Shown: one piece after another, positions 42,726 to 51,975 of the stretch
How positions within the stretch are numbered: the first letter of the stretch is position 1
Layout: every line of letters starts with the position of its first letter
Source: Trichothermofontia sp037445115
GTDB lineage: Bacteria > Cyanobacteriota > Cyanobacteriia > B231
NCBI GenBank assembly: GCA_037445115.1
Contig: JBBILC010000001.1
Span: 1-64,000, forward strand
Reading direction: 5' to 3'
DNA: 64,000 bases
Made by a program: the position numbers and the translations under genes
The notes under the pieces: generated by a model
Seen by the model: the letters and a program-made list of their open reading frames with translations, nothing else
Told to the model about the DNA's origin: nothing
Databases searched by the model: none

Positions 42726-45469
42726 CTATGGGCGAGGATAGACAACCGTTACACCACTCCCCCCATCAGCCGCTTCAGCCGCCTCAAAGCGTTCTACGTT
42801 AGGGTGTTGTGCCAAAAAGGCGTGAACCCCTCGCCGTAGCCGTCCTGTGCCGTGACCATGAATCACCCAGAGGGGACCGTGAGCCTGCACAATCGCCCGA
42901 TCTAAGTCAATCTCCGCATCCGCTACCCGCATTCCCCGGATATCCAGGGTATTGCGGGAAGTCCGAANNNNNNNNNNCCGTTGCGGCGGGTTTGGGCTGG
43001 GGTTCCACGGCCTCACGCGGTGGACGCTGGGGCTTTTCTCCCTTGAGGGATTCAATTTCCTCTAGGGCCACAGTCATTTTCATCAGGCCGAAGCGCACGG
43101 TTAACTCACCACTCGCATCCGGACCACTGAGCACCTCCGCCGTCACATTCAAACGGGGAATGCGGATTTTATTCCCCACCTGCGGCATAAAACTGGGTGG
43201 AGCGACCGGTGGGGGCGGCGGCAGATGTTGGTCCGCGATCGCCTGGAGGGCTTGGGTTGCCCGTTGGGCCGCCTGGGCCGTCTGGGGTCCCTGTTGCAAC
43301 TTACGAATGACCCTGGCAATATCCTGCTTGGCTGCTGCGATCGCCTGTTGCACCGTCTGTTCCTGGACCTGTTGCAACTGTCGCTCCCGTTCCCGCAACA
43401 TTGCCGCCTTTTGGGCAACTTCCTGGTGCAACCGTTCCGCCTGCTCCAAGAGTTGGCTGGCCGATCGTGCCTTCGCCTCCTGCTGCCGCCGTTGATTCTC
43501 CAATCCCGCAATCACCTGATTGACATCGGCTTCTGGGCTGGGCGTCACCTGTTGCTTCGCCGCTGCCACAATGTCGGGATTTAGCCCTAAGCGTGCCGCG
43601 ATCGTCAACGCATTCGAGCGTCCCGGAATTCCCCACAAAAGGCGATAGGTGGGGGATAGGGTCGCCTCATCAAACTCGACCGCCGCATTCTCGAAGCGAT
43701 CGTCCTGGTACTTGAGCGCCTTCAGTTCCCCATAGTGGGTCGTCGCGATCGTCAGCCCCGCCCGCTCCGCCAAGTNNNNNNNNNNTGCTGGAGCAGGCCG
43801 TGGCCACGGTCAAGCACGCCGCCAAGTATTGCAGCAACGCCGTCGCCAACGCACTCCCCTCCGTTGGATCAGTCCCCGCCCCCACTTCATCCAGCAATAC
43901 CAGCGCATTAACAGGCGTCAGCAGATGGCCATCAAGCGGCGATCGTGGGGTAGGCGTCCCGCCTGCCAGTCCACTCCCGCTCCCACCTGCCAGTCCATCC
44001 CCTGACGTTAATTGTGGGGTAGGCGTCCCGCCTGCCAGTCCACTCCCGCTCCCGCCTGCCAGTCCACTCCCGCTCCCACCTGCCAATCCACTCCTGCTCC
44101 CGCCTGCCAGTGCCTCCCGACTCCCATCCGTCCGTGCCGCCAGTCCCCCCTGTCGCTCCGCCTCTCCCCCCTCCGTTAGCGCCGTGAGAATTTGGCTAAT
44201 CCGGCGAATATGACCCGAAAACGTCGAAAGGCTTTGTTGTAACGACTGCTCATCACCAATATCCGCCAACACCTGCTCAAACCAGGGCAACTCCACCGGC
44301 TCACGAGCCGGGACAAACAGACCCGCCTTCGCCATCAAGGCTGCCAGCCCCAGGGTTTTCAGCGTCGCTGTTTTCCCCCCCGTATTCGGCCCGGTCATGG
44401 TCACCACCCGCACATTCGGGGTAATCCGGACATCAATCGGCACCACCGGACACCCCTGTTCATGGCGCTCCTGCCACACCAGCAGAGGATGGCGCAACTG
44501 ACGGAGGGTGATCGCCTCCCCCGCACGGGGATCAATAAACCGGGGGGGATTGGCTGCCAGCCACAAACTATAACGGGCACGGGCTGTGGCTAAATCCAGG
44601 GTGGTGACGATCGCTAACAATCGCTCCAGATCCGTGGCTACGGCAGCCACCTGTTGACTCAGCCCTTGCCGGATCGCTTCCGATTCGGCCTGCTCTTGAC
44701 GCACCAACTGGCGCAAGTGGTTATTCCGATCGACCACCAGATAGGGTTCCACGTACAGGGTTGCCCCACTGGCTGAGGTATCATGGACGATGCCCGGAAT
44801 CGCCTCCCGATGGGAGAGCTTCACCGGGATCACAAAGCGATCGCCCCGTTGGGTAATGAGTGGCTCTTGGATGGCATTGGCCTGCCGTTGGAGGACGCGA
44901 TGGAGAGTACGTTGGATCTCCTCCCGCAGGTGGCGCTGGTTTTCCCGAATTCGAGCTAGGGCGGGACTGGCCCGATCGCTCACCTGGCCCTGATCGTCAA
45001 TACACCGATGAATTTCCTGTTCCAGTTCCGGATAGGTGCGCAACTCGGCCACCAGCGTACCCAGCACCGGATAGGGCACCGTCTCAGACCCCGCCCCCTC
45101 TTCACTGGGATGATTCTGCTGATCGATTAACCGCCGCAGTTGCCGACTACCCGCGAGGGTGGTGGCGATCGCCAGTAGCTCCTCGCCAAATAAAACCCCC
45201 TGCCGCTCGGCCCGCGCGATCGCCCCCCCAATATCACTAATCCCCGCAAAGCTTAACCCTTGGGGCAAGGTTGCCTCTAATTGGTACACCTCGCGGGTTT
45301 GGGCCAACAGCATCAGACTGGCGGCTGGTGTTGTGGGTAGGTGGAGGGACTGCGCCGCCAGTGCCCCCAACTTAGTGGCGGCAAAAGTCGCTAGATGCTG
45401 GCACAGGCGTGGCCATTCCAGGAGATCGAGGGTTTCCGTCTGGCAGGATCGACGCACGGACATAGGCAT
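42726..45469 (-). CDS. mutS2: Endonuclease MutS2 with repeat-derived insertion in the ATPase domain
   Basis: Interrupted by ten N at 42968-42977 and at 43776-43785; both restore an open frame when removed, giving about 907 residues, longer than the usual ~780-820. Start ATG at 45469 or 45463. Seen: the N-terminal clamp, Walker A TGPNTGGKTATLKTLG, ABC-like STFSGHIRRISQIL, Walker B LVLLDEVGAGTDP, ATTHYGELKALKYQD, a Gln-rich coiled coil, a KOW-like segment and a C-terminal Smr domain (LDIRGMRVADAE, VIHGHGTGRL). Between the ABC signature and Walker B sits about 75 residues of Gly/Ser-rich LAGGSGSG repeats. Known role: MutS2 acts on branched DNA or stalled ribosomes. Confidence 0.9.
42968..42977. 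other. Assembly gap (10 N) in mutS2 before the Smr domain
   Basis: Removing the N joins A-A-T-V-R-T-S-R-N-T in frame, as expected for cyanobacterial MutS2. Confidence 0.95.
43776..43785. other. Assembly gap (10 N) in mutS2 after Walker B
   Basis: Removal leaves an open frame, but the flanks look partly redundant: YLAACLTVAT before the gap and LAERAGLTIATTH after it are similar. Confidence 0.95.
43930..44160. repeat. Palindrome-rich tandem repeats inside mutS2
   Basis: Two copies of GTGGGGTAGGCGTCCC-GCCTGCC (43944-43966 and 44013-44035) and at least four copies of a 24-nt unit of the type CCACTCCCGCTCCC(A/G)CCTGCCAGT. Read on the minus strand they encode GLAGGTPTP and LAGGSGSG units. The same palindrome lies in a spacer at 19855-19878. 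Confidence 0.9.
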
Positions 45470-45481
45470 TGCAGCGTGCAG

Positions 45482-45841
45482 TTATCGACGGGCAATGCCC
45501 CGTGGCACCCCTTCGATCGCCTCTGCCTCCGTCTCAAAAATTTCAAATACCGAATCCATCATGGTTACTTCAAAGACTAGTCGTGCCTCCGGATGCACAT
45601 TACAGATGCGAAAACTACCGTTTGCCTTATCTGCATCCCGCATTCCCGCGACCAGAGAGGTTAAGCCAGAACTGTCAATAAAGTCTACCGCTCCCAGGTT
45701 AACCACAACATGGGGGCTTTCCTTCACAACTTCCTGTAATTTCAGGCGAAACTGCCAAGCGGTCGTAATATCAAGTCGTCCACTCGGCGTTAGCACAATC
45801 ACCTGGGTGCCATCTTGGGTTGTGTGCGTTGTCTGATCCAT
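45482..45841 (-). CDS. STAS domain anti-sigma factor antagonist
   Basis: About 119 residues from the ATG at 45841, an SpoIIAA-like length. Seen: VIVLTPSGRLDITTAWQFR, then VVVNLGAVDFIDSSGLTSLV with the DSSGL phosphorylation-type motif at 56-60. Family knowledge: such proteins are phosphorylated on Ser by a partner-switching kinase and released by a PP2C phosphatase to free a sigma factor or other target. Neither partner is in the window. It sits 12 nt upstream of mutS2 on the same strand, so the two may be co-transcribed. Confidence 0.92.
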   Translation of the reverse strand: MDQTTHTTQDGTQVIVLTPSGRLDITTAWQFRLKLQEVVKESPHVVVNLGAVDFIDSSGLTSLVAGMRDADKANGSFRICNVHPEARLVFEVTMMDSVFEIFETEAEAIEGVPRGIARR

Positions 45842-46435
45842 GAAAATCGCCCACCCTCTTGTCACGTTGCTCAAAGATCTGGGTTCGGTTGCCCAGCAGG
45901 AGACCGGTATTAACCAACTCTCTGTCTAATCGCTTCCAGCTAGGAATGCCCGCTTCCGCTCCATTTCTAGCATGGCCCTGAGTAATCCTTAAAGTTTACC
46001 CAACTTTACCCAATGTTCATCATTATTTCAGGGTGCGATGCCAAGGTGCGATAGGGATAACCGCGTCAGCCGCACCAAGGGATGTTTCCCTCACTAATCT
46101 AGCCTATCGGTTGAGGTAGCAGAAGGAATATGGGTAGCGCTAGCCCCTGATCCTCAATCATTGACCACGACGGGTCAAAATTGCCCCGATCACGATGCCT
46201 GTGGTGGCTGCGACACCAGCCCAGTCCTGACGGACATCCTGGCTCAGTAGGTAGGCTAAATGCAACTAAGATGCAGATGCGCGAAAGCCTTGGCTAGCCA
46301 ACGTTCATCTGATGAAAAATAACTGCATCGGCCTACTGACCACGATTACGGGGATGCAACATTTTCAGGGTTGGGTCTAGCCGACAACACCTAAAGTCGT
46401 TACGACCAACGTCGCGGACCTTGATGTTTACGGGA
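45842..46435. other. Spacer between the STAS gene and hemF
   Basis: 594 nt. A minus-strand frame at 46158-46265 (TTG start, 35 residues) reads like the end of a membrane protein, DWAGVAATTGIVIGAILTRR, and may be a gene remnant. A distant CCTAAAGTCGTTACGACC relative of the dispersed hairpin lies at about 46390. Nothing else seen. Confidence 0.5.
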
Positions 46436-47494
46436 CTAGCTGGGTTGATCTGCCTCTCCTAACCAATCCTGGGGCTTGAGGAAGATCTCGTACAATTCCG
46501 CTTCCGGGGTTCCGGGTTCCGGCTGGTAGCAGTATTCCCAGCGCACCAATGGCGGCAGGGACATCAGGATCGACTCGGTACGGCCCTGGGTTTGCAGGCC
46601 AAACAAGGTGCCGCGATCGTAGACCAGGTTGAACTCGACATAACGACCTCGACGATAGAGTTGGAATTGCCGTTCGCGATCGCCATATTCCAGGGATTGC
46701 CGCCGTTCGGCAATGGGCACATAGGCCGGCAAAAACGCCGCCCCACAACTTTGGATGAAGGCAAATAAATCTTCCCAACGTCGAGGAGCGATCGCCCCCA
46801 ATTCGCGACTACGCTGGGCCGCTAGCCCATTCGGATTGGGACCGTGGTAGAGTTCACCCACCCCATCCTGGTAGTCAAAGAAAATGCCCCCCACCCCTCG
46901 GGTTTCACCGCGATGCTTCAGGTAGAAATATTCATCACACCAGGGTTTAAACACCGAGTAATAGTCGGGGCTGTGGGCATCGCAGGCCGATTTGAAGGTC
47001 TGATGGAAGTGAACCGCATCCTCGCGGAAGGGGTAATAGGGCGTCAAATCCGCCCCACCACCAAACCACCAAACCGGCCCCGCCTCAAAATAGCGGTAGT
47101 TGAGGTGAACCGTGGGGATATAGGGACTCCGGGGGTGAAGCACCATTGACGTGCCGGTGGCATAGAAGCCGTGACCGGCTGCTTCCGGACGCTGCACCAA
47201 AATCGAGGGCGGGAGGTGCTCCCCCCACACCTCGGAGAAATTAACCCCCGCCTGCTCAAAAATGCGCCCCGCCTGCATCACCCGCGAACGGCCACCGCCT
47301 CCCTCTTCCCGCTCCCAACTGTCCTCGCGAAAAGTCGCTTCACCATCCAGTTCGCTTAACCCCTGACAAATGGTGTCCTGCAACTGGCGCATAAAGTCGC
47401 CAACCCGTTGCCGGGAATCCGCCGGGGGGTGAGCACAGGTAACAGGCGCAGAGGCCGGAGCCGCTAGGGTTTCGGGGGAAGAAGAAAGTGTCAT
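46436..47494 (-). CDS. hemF: Oxygen-dependent coproporphyrinogen III oxidase
   Basis: About 352 residues from the ATG at 47494; the first ~25 residues are an unconserved extension. Seen: FREDSWEREEGGGGRSRVMQ, VHLNYRYFEAGPVWWFGGGADLTPYYP (in part), RGVGGIFFDYQ, YVEFNLVYDRGTLFGLQTQGR and the LPPLVRWEYCYQPEPGTPE end, which together are diagnostic. Reaction: O2-dependent oxidative decarboxylation of two propionates of coproporphyrinogen III to vinyls, giving protoporphyrinogen IX for heme and chlorophyll. petN and a 45-residue membrane protein gene lie directly upstream on the same strand. Confidence 0.96.
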   Translation of the reverse strand: MTLSSSPETLAAPASAPVTCAHPPADSRQRVGDFMRQLQDTICQGLSELDGEATFREDSWEREEGGGGRSRVMQAGRIFEQAGVNFSEVWGEHLPPSILVQRPEAAGHGFYATGTSMVLHPRSPYIPTVHLNYRYFEAGPVWWFGGGADLTPYYPFREDAVHFHQTFKSACDAHSPDYYSVFKPWCDEYFYLKHRGETRGVGGIFFDYQDGVGELYHGPNPNGLAAQRSRELGAIAPRRWEDLFAFIQSCGAAFLPAYVPIAERRQSLEYGDRERQFQLYRRGRYVEFNLVYDRGTLFGLQTQGRTESILMSLPPLVRWEYCYQPEPGTPEAELYEIFLKPQDWLGEADQPS

Positions 47495-47535
47495 AGGTAT
47501 CAATTACGCAAAGTCAATACTGTCGCCATTGCCGC

Positions 47536-47673
47536 TTAGCGCTTGCGTTGCTCTCGCTGCTGGCGTCGGCGATCGCGCCATTCGGCAAAGGTGAGGTAAG
47601 TAATTCCACCCGTGACCGCCACTAGCAGACCTAGGGCAGTCAGGGCTAGAACTGTTTGGACGGATAATTCCAT
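47536..47673 (-). CDS. Small single-TM protein (45 residues)
   Basis: Not recognised by name. Seen: an ATG at 47673, an N-terminal TM helix (VLALTALGLLVAVTGGITYLT) and a short basic tail with EWRDRRRQQREQRKR. The tail would sit in the cytosol by the positive-inside rule. It starts 16 nt after the petN stop and ends 42 nt before hemF, all on the minus strand, so it is probably part of one transcript. I recall similar WRDRRR-ending small proteins in other cyanobacteria, without a known role. Inferred: a thylakoid or inner-membrane accessory peptide. Confidence 0.7.
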   Translation of the reverse strand: MELSVQTVLALTALGLLVAVTGGITYLTFAEWRDRRRQQREQRKR

Positions 47674-47688
47674 AGCCAATATTGCAGT

Positions 47689-47778
47689 CTAGAAGCCGTT
47701 GCGCCCCCAAACGACGAGCGCGATCGAAAACGTAAAAACAGTTAACAAAGAAACCCAGCCGAGGGTCAGGATATCCAT
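47689..47778 (-). CDS. petN: Cytochrome b6f complex subunit PetN
   Basis: Exactly 29 residues, the family length: MDILTLGWVSLLTVFTFSIA followed by LVVWGRNGF. Known role: one of the small single-helix subunits of the cytochrome b6f complex in the thylakoid membrane, needed for complex stability in electron transfer between plastoquinol and plastocyanin or cytochrome c6. The start and stop are unambiguous. It heads a likely petN - 45-residue protein - hemF transcript. Confidence 0.96.
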   Translation of the reverse strand: MDILTLGWVSLLTVFTFSIALVVWGRNGF

Positions 47779-48180
47779 AACGCTATGTTCAGGATTATTT
47801 AATCAACGCCAAACCCTATGATACGGCAAGTGATCCCCCCCCACACGCCCAGTCCCATACGTTCCTGGGCCACAGGGGCAGGGAGGGTTTGTAGGATCAG
47901 CCAACTTCTTACACTTGAATATCCGGTTTTCGCCAAAGCTGGATGAAAAAGGTTCACAACCCCACCCACCCCACGATCTCGCCCCCCTGTATTTGCACAT
48001 CCCGTATGCGCACGCGAATCAACCCTTGGGGACCTCGATCGCCCTATTGAGAGGTTGCTGAGAACCCAATGTTAAGTATCAATCTATACCTGAGCAGGCT
48101 GGCAGTAGCTTCGTGGCACTTGGGCTAGTTGAACTGGTTTTGCTTGGCTGGTAGTGAATCACGTCAAAGAGAGATAGCTT
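47779..48180. other. Divergent spacer between petN and the pilin gene
   Basis: 402 nt; presumably contains promoters for both directions. No clear -35/-10 pair, hairpin or other gene was identified. Confidence 0.45.
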
Positions 48181-48789
48181 ATGTATATGAGCGCAGGGAC
48201 AACCAACCTAACCCTTCAACTACACCCCCAAAATAGTCAACCTATTCAACCACAACGACCAAAACGTGTTCAACTACAAGGAATCAATCCTCAGCGCCGT
48301 TATGAAGCAGGGTTCACCCTAATTGAACTGATTGTTGTGATGCTCATTGTGACAATACTATCTGCGATCGCCGTACCCTCGTTCCTCAATCAGGCCAACA
48401 AGGCGAAACAATCCGAGGCCAAAACCTATATCAATACCTTTGTCCGTGCCCAACAAGTGTACTATTTGGAACAACAGACCTTTGCCCCAACCCTGGAGTT
48501 ACTGGCGATCGGGATTCCCAGTCAAACCCATAACTATCAATATATCGCGGCTGGTCCTTACAACGTCGCGGCTGCCAATGAACATATCGTCGTCTTTGGC
48601 AATACCCTGCAATCCCCCCTCAAGGGGTATGTGGGGATGGTCCAAGTGGGTATGATCACAGCGATCGGTGAAGCTACAACCCTAGCAGTCTTGTGTGAAA
48701 ATAACCTGCCTGGTCTGGGCAGCGTCCCTGTCCCCACAACCACAATCAGCGGCCCTAGCTGTTCCCCCGGTACCGCCCCCATCAAATAA
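48181..48789 (+). CDS. Type IV pilin-like protein (G/H family)
   Basis: About 202 residues. Seen: an unusually long 44-residue leader ending in YEAG, a class III prepilin cleavage site G|FTLIE with Glu at +5, and a hydrophobic helix FTLIELIVVMLIVTILSAIAV. The rest is a pilin globular domain with ANKAKQSEAKTYINTFVRAQQVYYLE, YQYIAAGP and a C-terminal Cys pair (VLCENN ... GPSCSPG) that may form the D-loop disulfide. Processing would need PilD, encoded elsewhere. Known role of the family: major or minor subunits of pili for motility and DNA uptake. The leader is rich in Gln and Pro. Confidence 0.93.
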   Translation: MYMSAGTTNLTLQLHPQNSQPIQPQRPKRVQLQGINPQRRYEAGFTLIELIVVMLIVTILSAIAVPSFLNQANKAKQSEAKTYINTFVRAQQVYYLEQQTFAPTLELLAIGIPSQTHNYQYIAAGPYNVAAANEHIVVFGNTLQSPLKGYVGMVQVGMITAIGEATTLAVLCENNLPGLGSVPVPTTTISGPSCSPGTAPIK

Positions 48790-48831
48790 GTCGGGGTAGC
48801 AAATAAGTCGGGGCAGGGCCATCCCATAGCC

Positions 48832-50154
48832 TTATTTTTGTCGTCCTAGGGCACTGGGTGATCCGTCCAACCCCGATATCGGCTGCACCTCGCCGCCCAG
48901 ATTCACCACTTCCTTGCGGGTCAGCAGGTAATTATTACGATAGGCTTCGATCCGCTGGCTGGCTTCCGGATAGAGGAAAGAGGTGGGGGGAATCGCGGCC
49001 AAATAGTTAATGGCGGCCAACCATTTTGCCTCGGCCTCTTTCCACGTCTCAACGGTGGGGTTGGGGCGCTTACCCAGGGCTGTGGCCTCCGTCGCCAGCC
49101 CCATTGCTGCTGTCATGCTCTCTTGCGCTTTGGCTTCCGACTGAAGCCGTTCTTCAACCTGCTGGAGTTGTTCACGCACCTTCAGTAATTCGGCTTGGGC
49201 TTCAGCATAGGCGGAACCGGGAATATCGGGCACGGCTGACAGCACGGTTTCCGCATCTTTCAGTTTCTGCTGGGCCGCTTGCAGTTCATTCAGATTCGTT
49301 ACCTTGGCGACATCGATCGCCCCGGCGGTGAGGGCTTGGGCATCGGAAATTGATTGTTTCTGCTGCGAAACTGTCCAAAGCATCCAGCCGACATAGCCCA
49401 GAAAACCCAGGATAAGAAGGCCGAGTAATCCCCGTGCTAATAACCCTTGGCAAGACGCCTCTTGCATCTGGGTGCTGCTCCCACTGGCCACTGCCGGGGA
49501 ATTGGGGGGCGGCGTGGGGCTGGCGGGAACGGACGACGCTGGCACCACCGGAGGCAGACTGCCGGGGGCAACACTGGGACCACTGGCTTCACTCCCCGCG
49601 CTAATCCCCAATCCTGACTCTAGGACAGGGGGGACGGGGGCGGCGCTGGGGGATGGAGGCGAGGGCGGCGACGGGGGCGGGCTGGAGACAGTGGCTTCCG
49701 GAACGGGGCTGGCAGTCCCCGTGCGAATATCCGGGGGGACAGCTTCTGCACTAGGACGGGCAGTCCCTAAACCTAAACCCAGGGCAGCGGCTCCTAAACC
49801 GGCCTCAGCAGCGGTCATTGGGGGGGCAGCGGTGGACGCTAGGGCAGCGAGGTCTAGGGTTTCTGTCCACGCGGCAACCCGCTCACCCTGACGACGGCCA
49901 TAGATCATGACGGTATCAAAGCCATTACGGGGTTGGGCCATTGCCTGCTTTAGCCCTTGCATGCCTCGCCGTACATAGGCAACTAACGCCTGCTGATCCG
50001 GTACCTGCGCCGCTTCCAGCAGTAGATGCAATACCCGATCGCGCAGCGTCGCCCTAGCGGTAATGCCACTCCGTTGTAGATAGTGATTGAGCAGGGTAGC
50101 GATCGCTGTAGGATCGCCCTGCCTGACTTGTTCCAGAAGGGTGCCGTCCGTCAT
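48832..50154 (-). CDS. Conserved TM protein, paralog of the 2600-4198 gene, with periplasmic coiled coil
   Basis: About 440 residues from the ATG at 50154. Seen: an N-terminal module (about 1-105) with LLEQVRQGDPTAIATLL, LHLLLEAAQVPDQQ and VMIYGRRQGERVAAW, clearly related to the N-terminus of the protein at 2600-4198; a long Pro/Ser/Ala-rich linker; a TM helix near 245-268 (LLILGFLGYVGWMLW); then a coiled-coil region (ELQAAQQKLKDAETVL, LLKVREQLQQVEERL) and a helical end. Function unknown. Inferred: single-pass, with a cytosolic N-domain and a periplasmic helical tail. Confidence 0.78.
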   Translation of the reverse strand: MTDGTLLEQVRQGDPTAIATLLNHYLQRSGITARATLRDRVLHLLLEAAQVPDQQALVAYVRRGMQGLKQAMAQPRNGFDTVMIYGRRQGERVAAWTETLDLAALASTAAPPMTAAEAGLGAAALGLGLGTARPSAEAVPPDIRTGTASPVPEATVSSPPPSPPSPPSPSAAPVPPVLESGLGISAGSEASGPSVAPGSLPPVVPASSVPASPTPPPNSPAVASGSSTQMQEASCQGLLARGLLGLLILGFLGYVGWMLWTVSQQKQSISDAQALTAGAIDVAKVTNLNELQAAQQKLKDAETVLSAVPDIPGSAYAEAQAELLKVREQLQQVEERLQSEAKAQESMTAAMGLATEATALGKRPNPTVETWKEAEAKWLAAINYLAAIPPTSFLYPEASQRIEAYRNNYLLTRKEVVNLGGEVQPISGLDGSPSALGRQK

Positions 50155-50424
50155 ATCAATGTGCCCCAGGAAGGTGACGCAGCAATTTGCCCCCCAGAAT
50201 AGCTCAATTCCGAAATTTGTCACCTGACCTTAACCCTCCCAGCGATTGGCCAAGATTTGTGGATCGCCGCGCCAAGCCAGAAGCCACTGGGGGACTGGCA
50301 TAGGTTAGCTTTGGCCTGATGGGGCATTGGTCAGTTGCATTTCTGTCTACTGGTAAGTGGTGGCGGGGGCAAAAACCGGCACAATAGGCCCAATATGATC
50401 GCCTGTGACCTGGGTCCCAATTTC

Positions 50425-51855
50425 ATGAATGCTTCTGATCTCCCGTTTAGCTCCGCCTTGATCCAAGCCCATCTCATCCAAACGGGTCAACTTTCGCCCT
50501 TGGATTTAGTACACCTCTACCTCGATCGCATTCAGCAATATGATCGTGCCTTGGGTAGCTTTGTGCATGTTTGCGCCGACCAAGCCGTGGCAGAGGCTAA
50601 GGCCAAAACTGAAGTGTTAGCGACGGCTGATCCCGCTACCCTCCCCCCATTCTTCGGCGTCCCGATCGCGATCAAGGATCTCCATGCCGTCGCGGGATTG
50701 CCCTGTAGCTTAGGGGTGGCTGCCCTGAAGGAGAATATGGCCCTTTACGATGAAGGCGGTGTCAGCCGGATCAAACAGGCTGGCTTTATTATTCTGGGCA
50801 AAACCGCCACCTCAGAGCTAGGGTCTTTCCCCTACACCGAACCCCCTGGCTTTATACCCACTCGCAGCCCTTGGAACCTGGACTATACCGCTGGGGGATC
50901 GAGTGGTGGCTCCGCTGCGGCGGTGGCGGCGGGATTGTGTCCCATCGCCCAGGGATCGGATGGCGGGGGGTCCATTCGGGGACCAGCCCATTGCTGCGGC
51001 ATTGTGGGGATTAAGCCTTCGCGGGGGCGAGTCACCCATGCCCCCCTAGGGGACTACCTGAGTGGCATTACCATTCAAGGTCCCCTGGCCCGCACGGTGG
51101 CGGATGCGGCAGCCCTGCTGGATGTGCTAGCCGGGTACACCCTGGGTGATCCCTACTGGTTACCTGATCCGGAGTCGTCGTTTTTAGCCCAAGCGCAAGG
51201 GGCGGTGGCGACCCCGATCGCCCCTCTCCGGATTGCCGTATCAACGACCATTCCGCCAATTGGGGAGGCCGATCCCGCCTATCAGATCGCCGTGCGATCG
51301 GTGGCCGCCCACCTAGAGGCAATGGGGCACCACGTCGAGGAGGGCTGTCCGGACTTTACGGCCATGATTGAGCCGTTTATCCAGGTATGGCAGACAGGGG
51401 TAGTGGCCGCCGGGGTGCCCGTTGAAGCACTCAGTCCGGTGAACCAATGGTTGTTTGCCCAAGCAGGGGCGCGATCGGCAGCGGATTATCTGAAGGCAGT
51501 GGGCCAGCTACAGGTGGCGGCCCGACAGATTGTGGCGTTTTTCAATACGGTTGATGTATTGGTTCTGCCCGTCTTTCGCCATCCCCCGATTCGGGTGGGG
51601 GAATGGACTGATCTGGCTCCGGATGCGGTGTTCGATCGTATTGTGAATTGGGTATCGCCCTGTCCACCCTGGAATGCAACTGGCCAACCCGCGATCGCGC
51701 TACCGATGGGGTTAGGGACGAATGGCTTACCCACGGGGGTACAGTTAATCGGGCGGCCAGCCACCGAAGGGACCTTGATTGCCCTTGCGGCTCAATTGGA
51801 AGCACTGCACTACCCACCCCAATTCCCACCAACATTTGTAAAGGCGGTGGGCTAA
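50425..51855 (+). CDS. Amidase-signature family amidase
   Basis: About 476 residues from the ATG at 50425; an ATG at 50395 is an alternative. Seen: the catalytic Lys in FGVPIAIKDLHAVAG, the amidase signature GGSSGGSAAAVAAGLCPIAQ with the cis-Ser and nucleophile Ser region GSDGGGSIRGPAHCCGIVGI, and the C-terminal NATGQPAIALPMG and GVQLIGRPATEG. Related to GatA but no gatB or gatC is near, and the amidotransferase-specific ends are absent, so a general amidase hydrolysing a small amide is more likely. Substrate unknown. The stop lies in a 14-nt tandem array. Confidence 0.88.
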   Translation: MNASDLPFSSALIQAHLIQTGQLSPLDLVHLYLDRIQQYDRALGSFVHVCADQAVAEAKAKTEVLATADPATLPPFFGVPIAIKDLHAVAGLPCSLGVAALKENMALYDEGGVSRIKQAGFIILGKTATSELGSFPYTEPPGFIPTRSPWNLDYTAGGSSGGSAAAVAAGLCPIAQGSDGGGSIRGPAHCCGIVGIKPSRGRVTHAPLGDYLSGITIQGPLARTVADAAALLDVLAGYTLGDPYWLPDPESSFLAQAQGAVATPIAPLRIAVSTTIPPIGEADPAYQIAVRSVAAHLEAMGHHVEEGCPDFTAMIEPFIQVWQTGVVAAGVPVEALSPVNQWLFAQAGARSAADYLKAVGQLQVAARQIVAFFNTVDVLVLPVFRHPPIRVGEWTDLAPDAVFDRIVNWVSPCPPWNATGQPAIALPMGLGTNGLPTGVQLIGRPATEGTLIALAAQLEALHYPPQFPPTFVKAVG

Positions 51856-51901
51856 AGGCGGTCAGTTAAAGACTGTGGGCTAAAGACTGTGAACTTAAAG
51901 A
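51846..51901. repeat. 14-nt tandem repeats over the amidase stop codon
   Basis: Four degenerate units (GGTGGGCTAAAGGC, GGTCAGTTAAAGAC, TGTGGGCTAAAGAC, TGTGAACTTAAAGA) in exact 14-nt register; the TAA stop is in the first. Confidence 0.85.
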
Positions 51902-51975
51902 TTTGTGGGGATAATCGGGTTTTCCAACCGTATCTCGCTGGGTTAGCCCATGCACCCAGGACTGTACTTGCGGCC

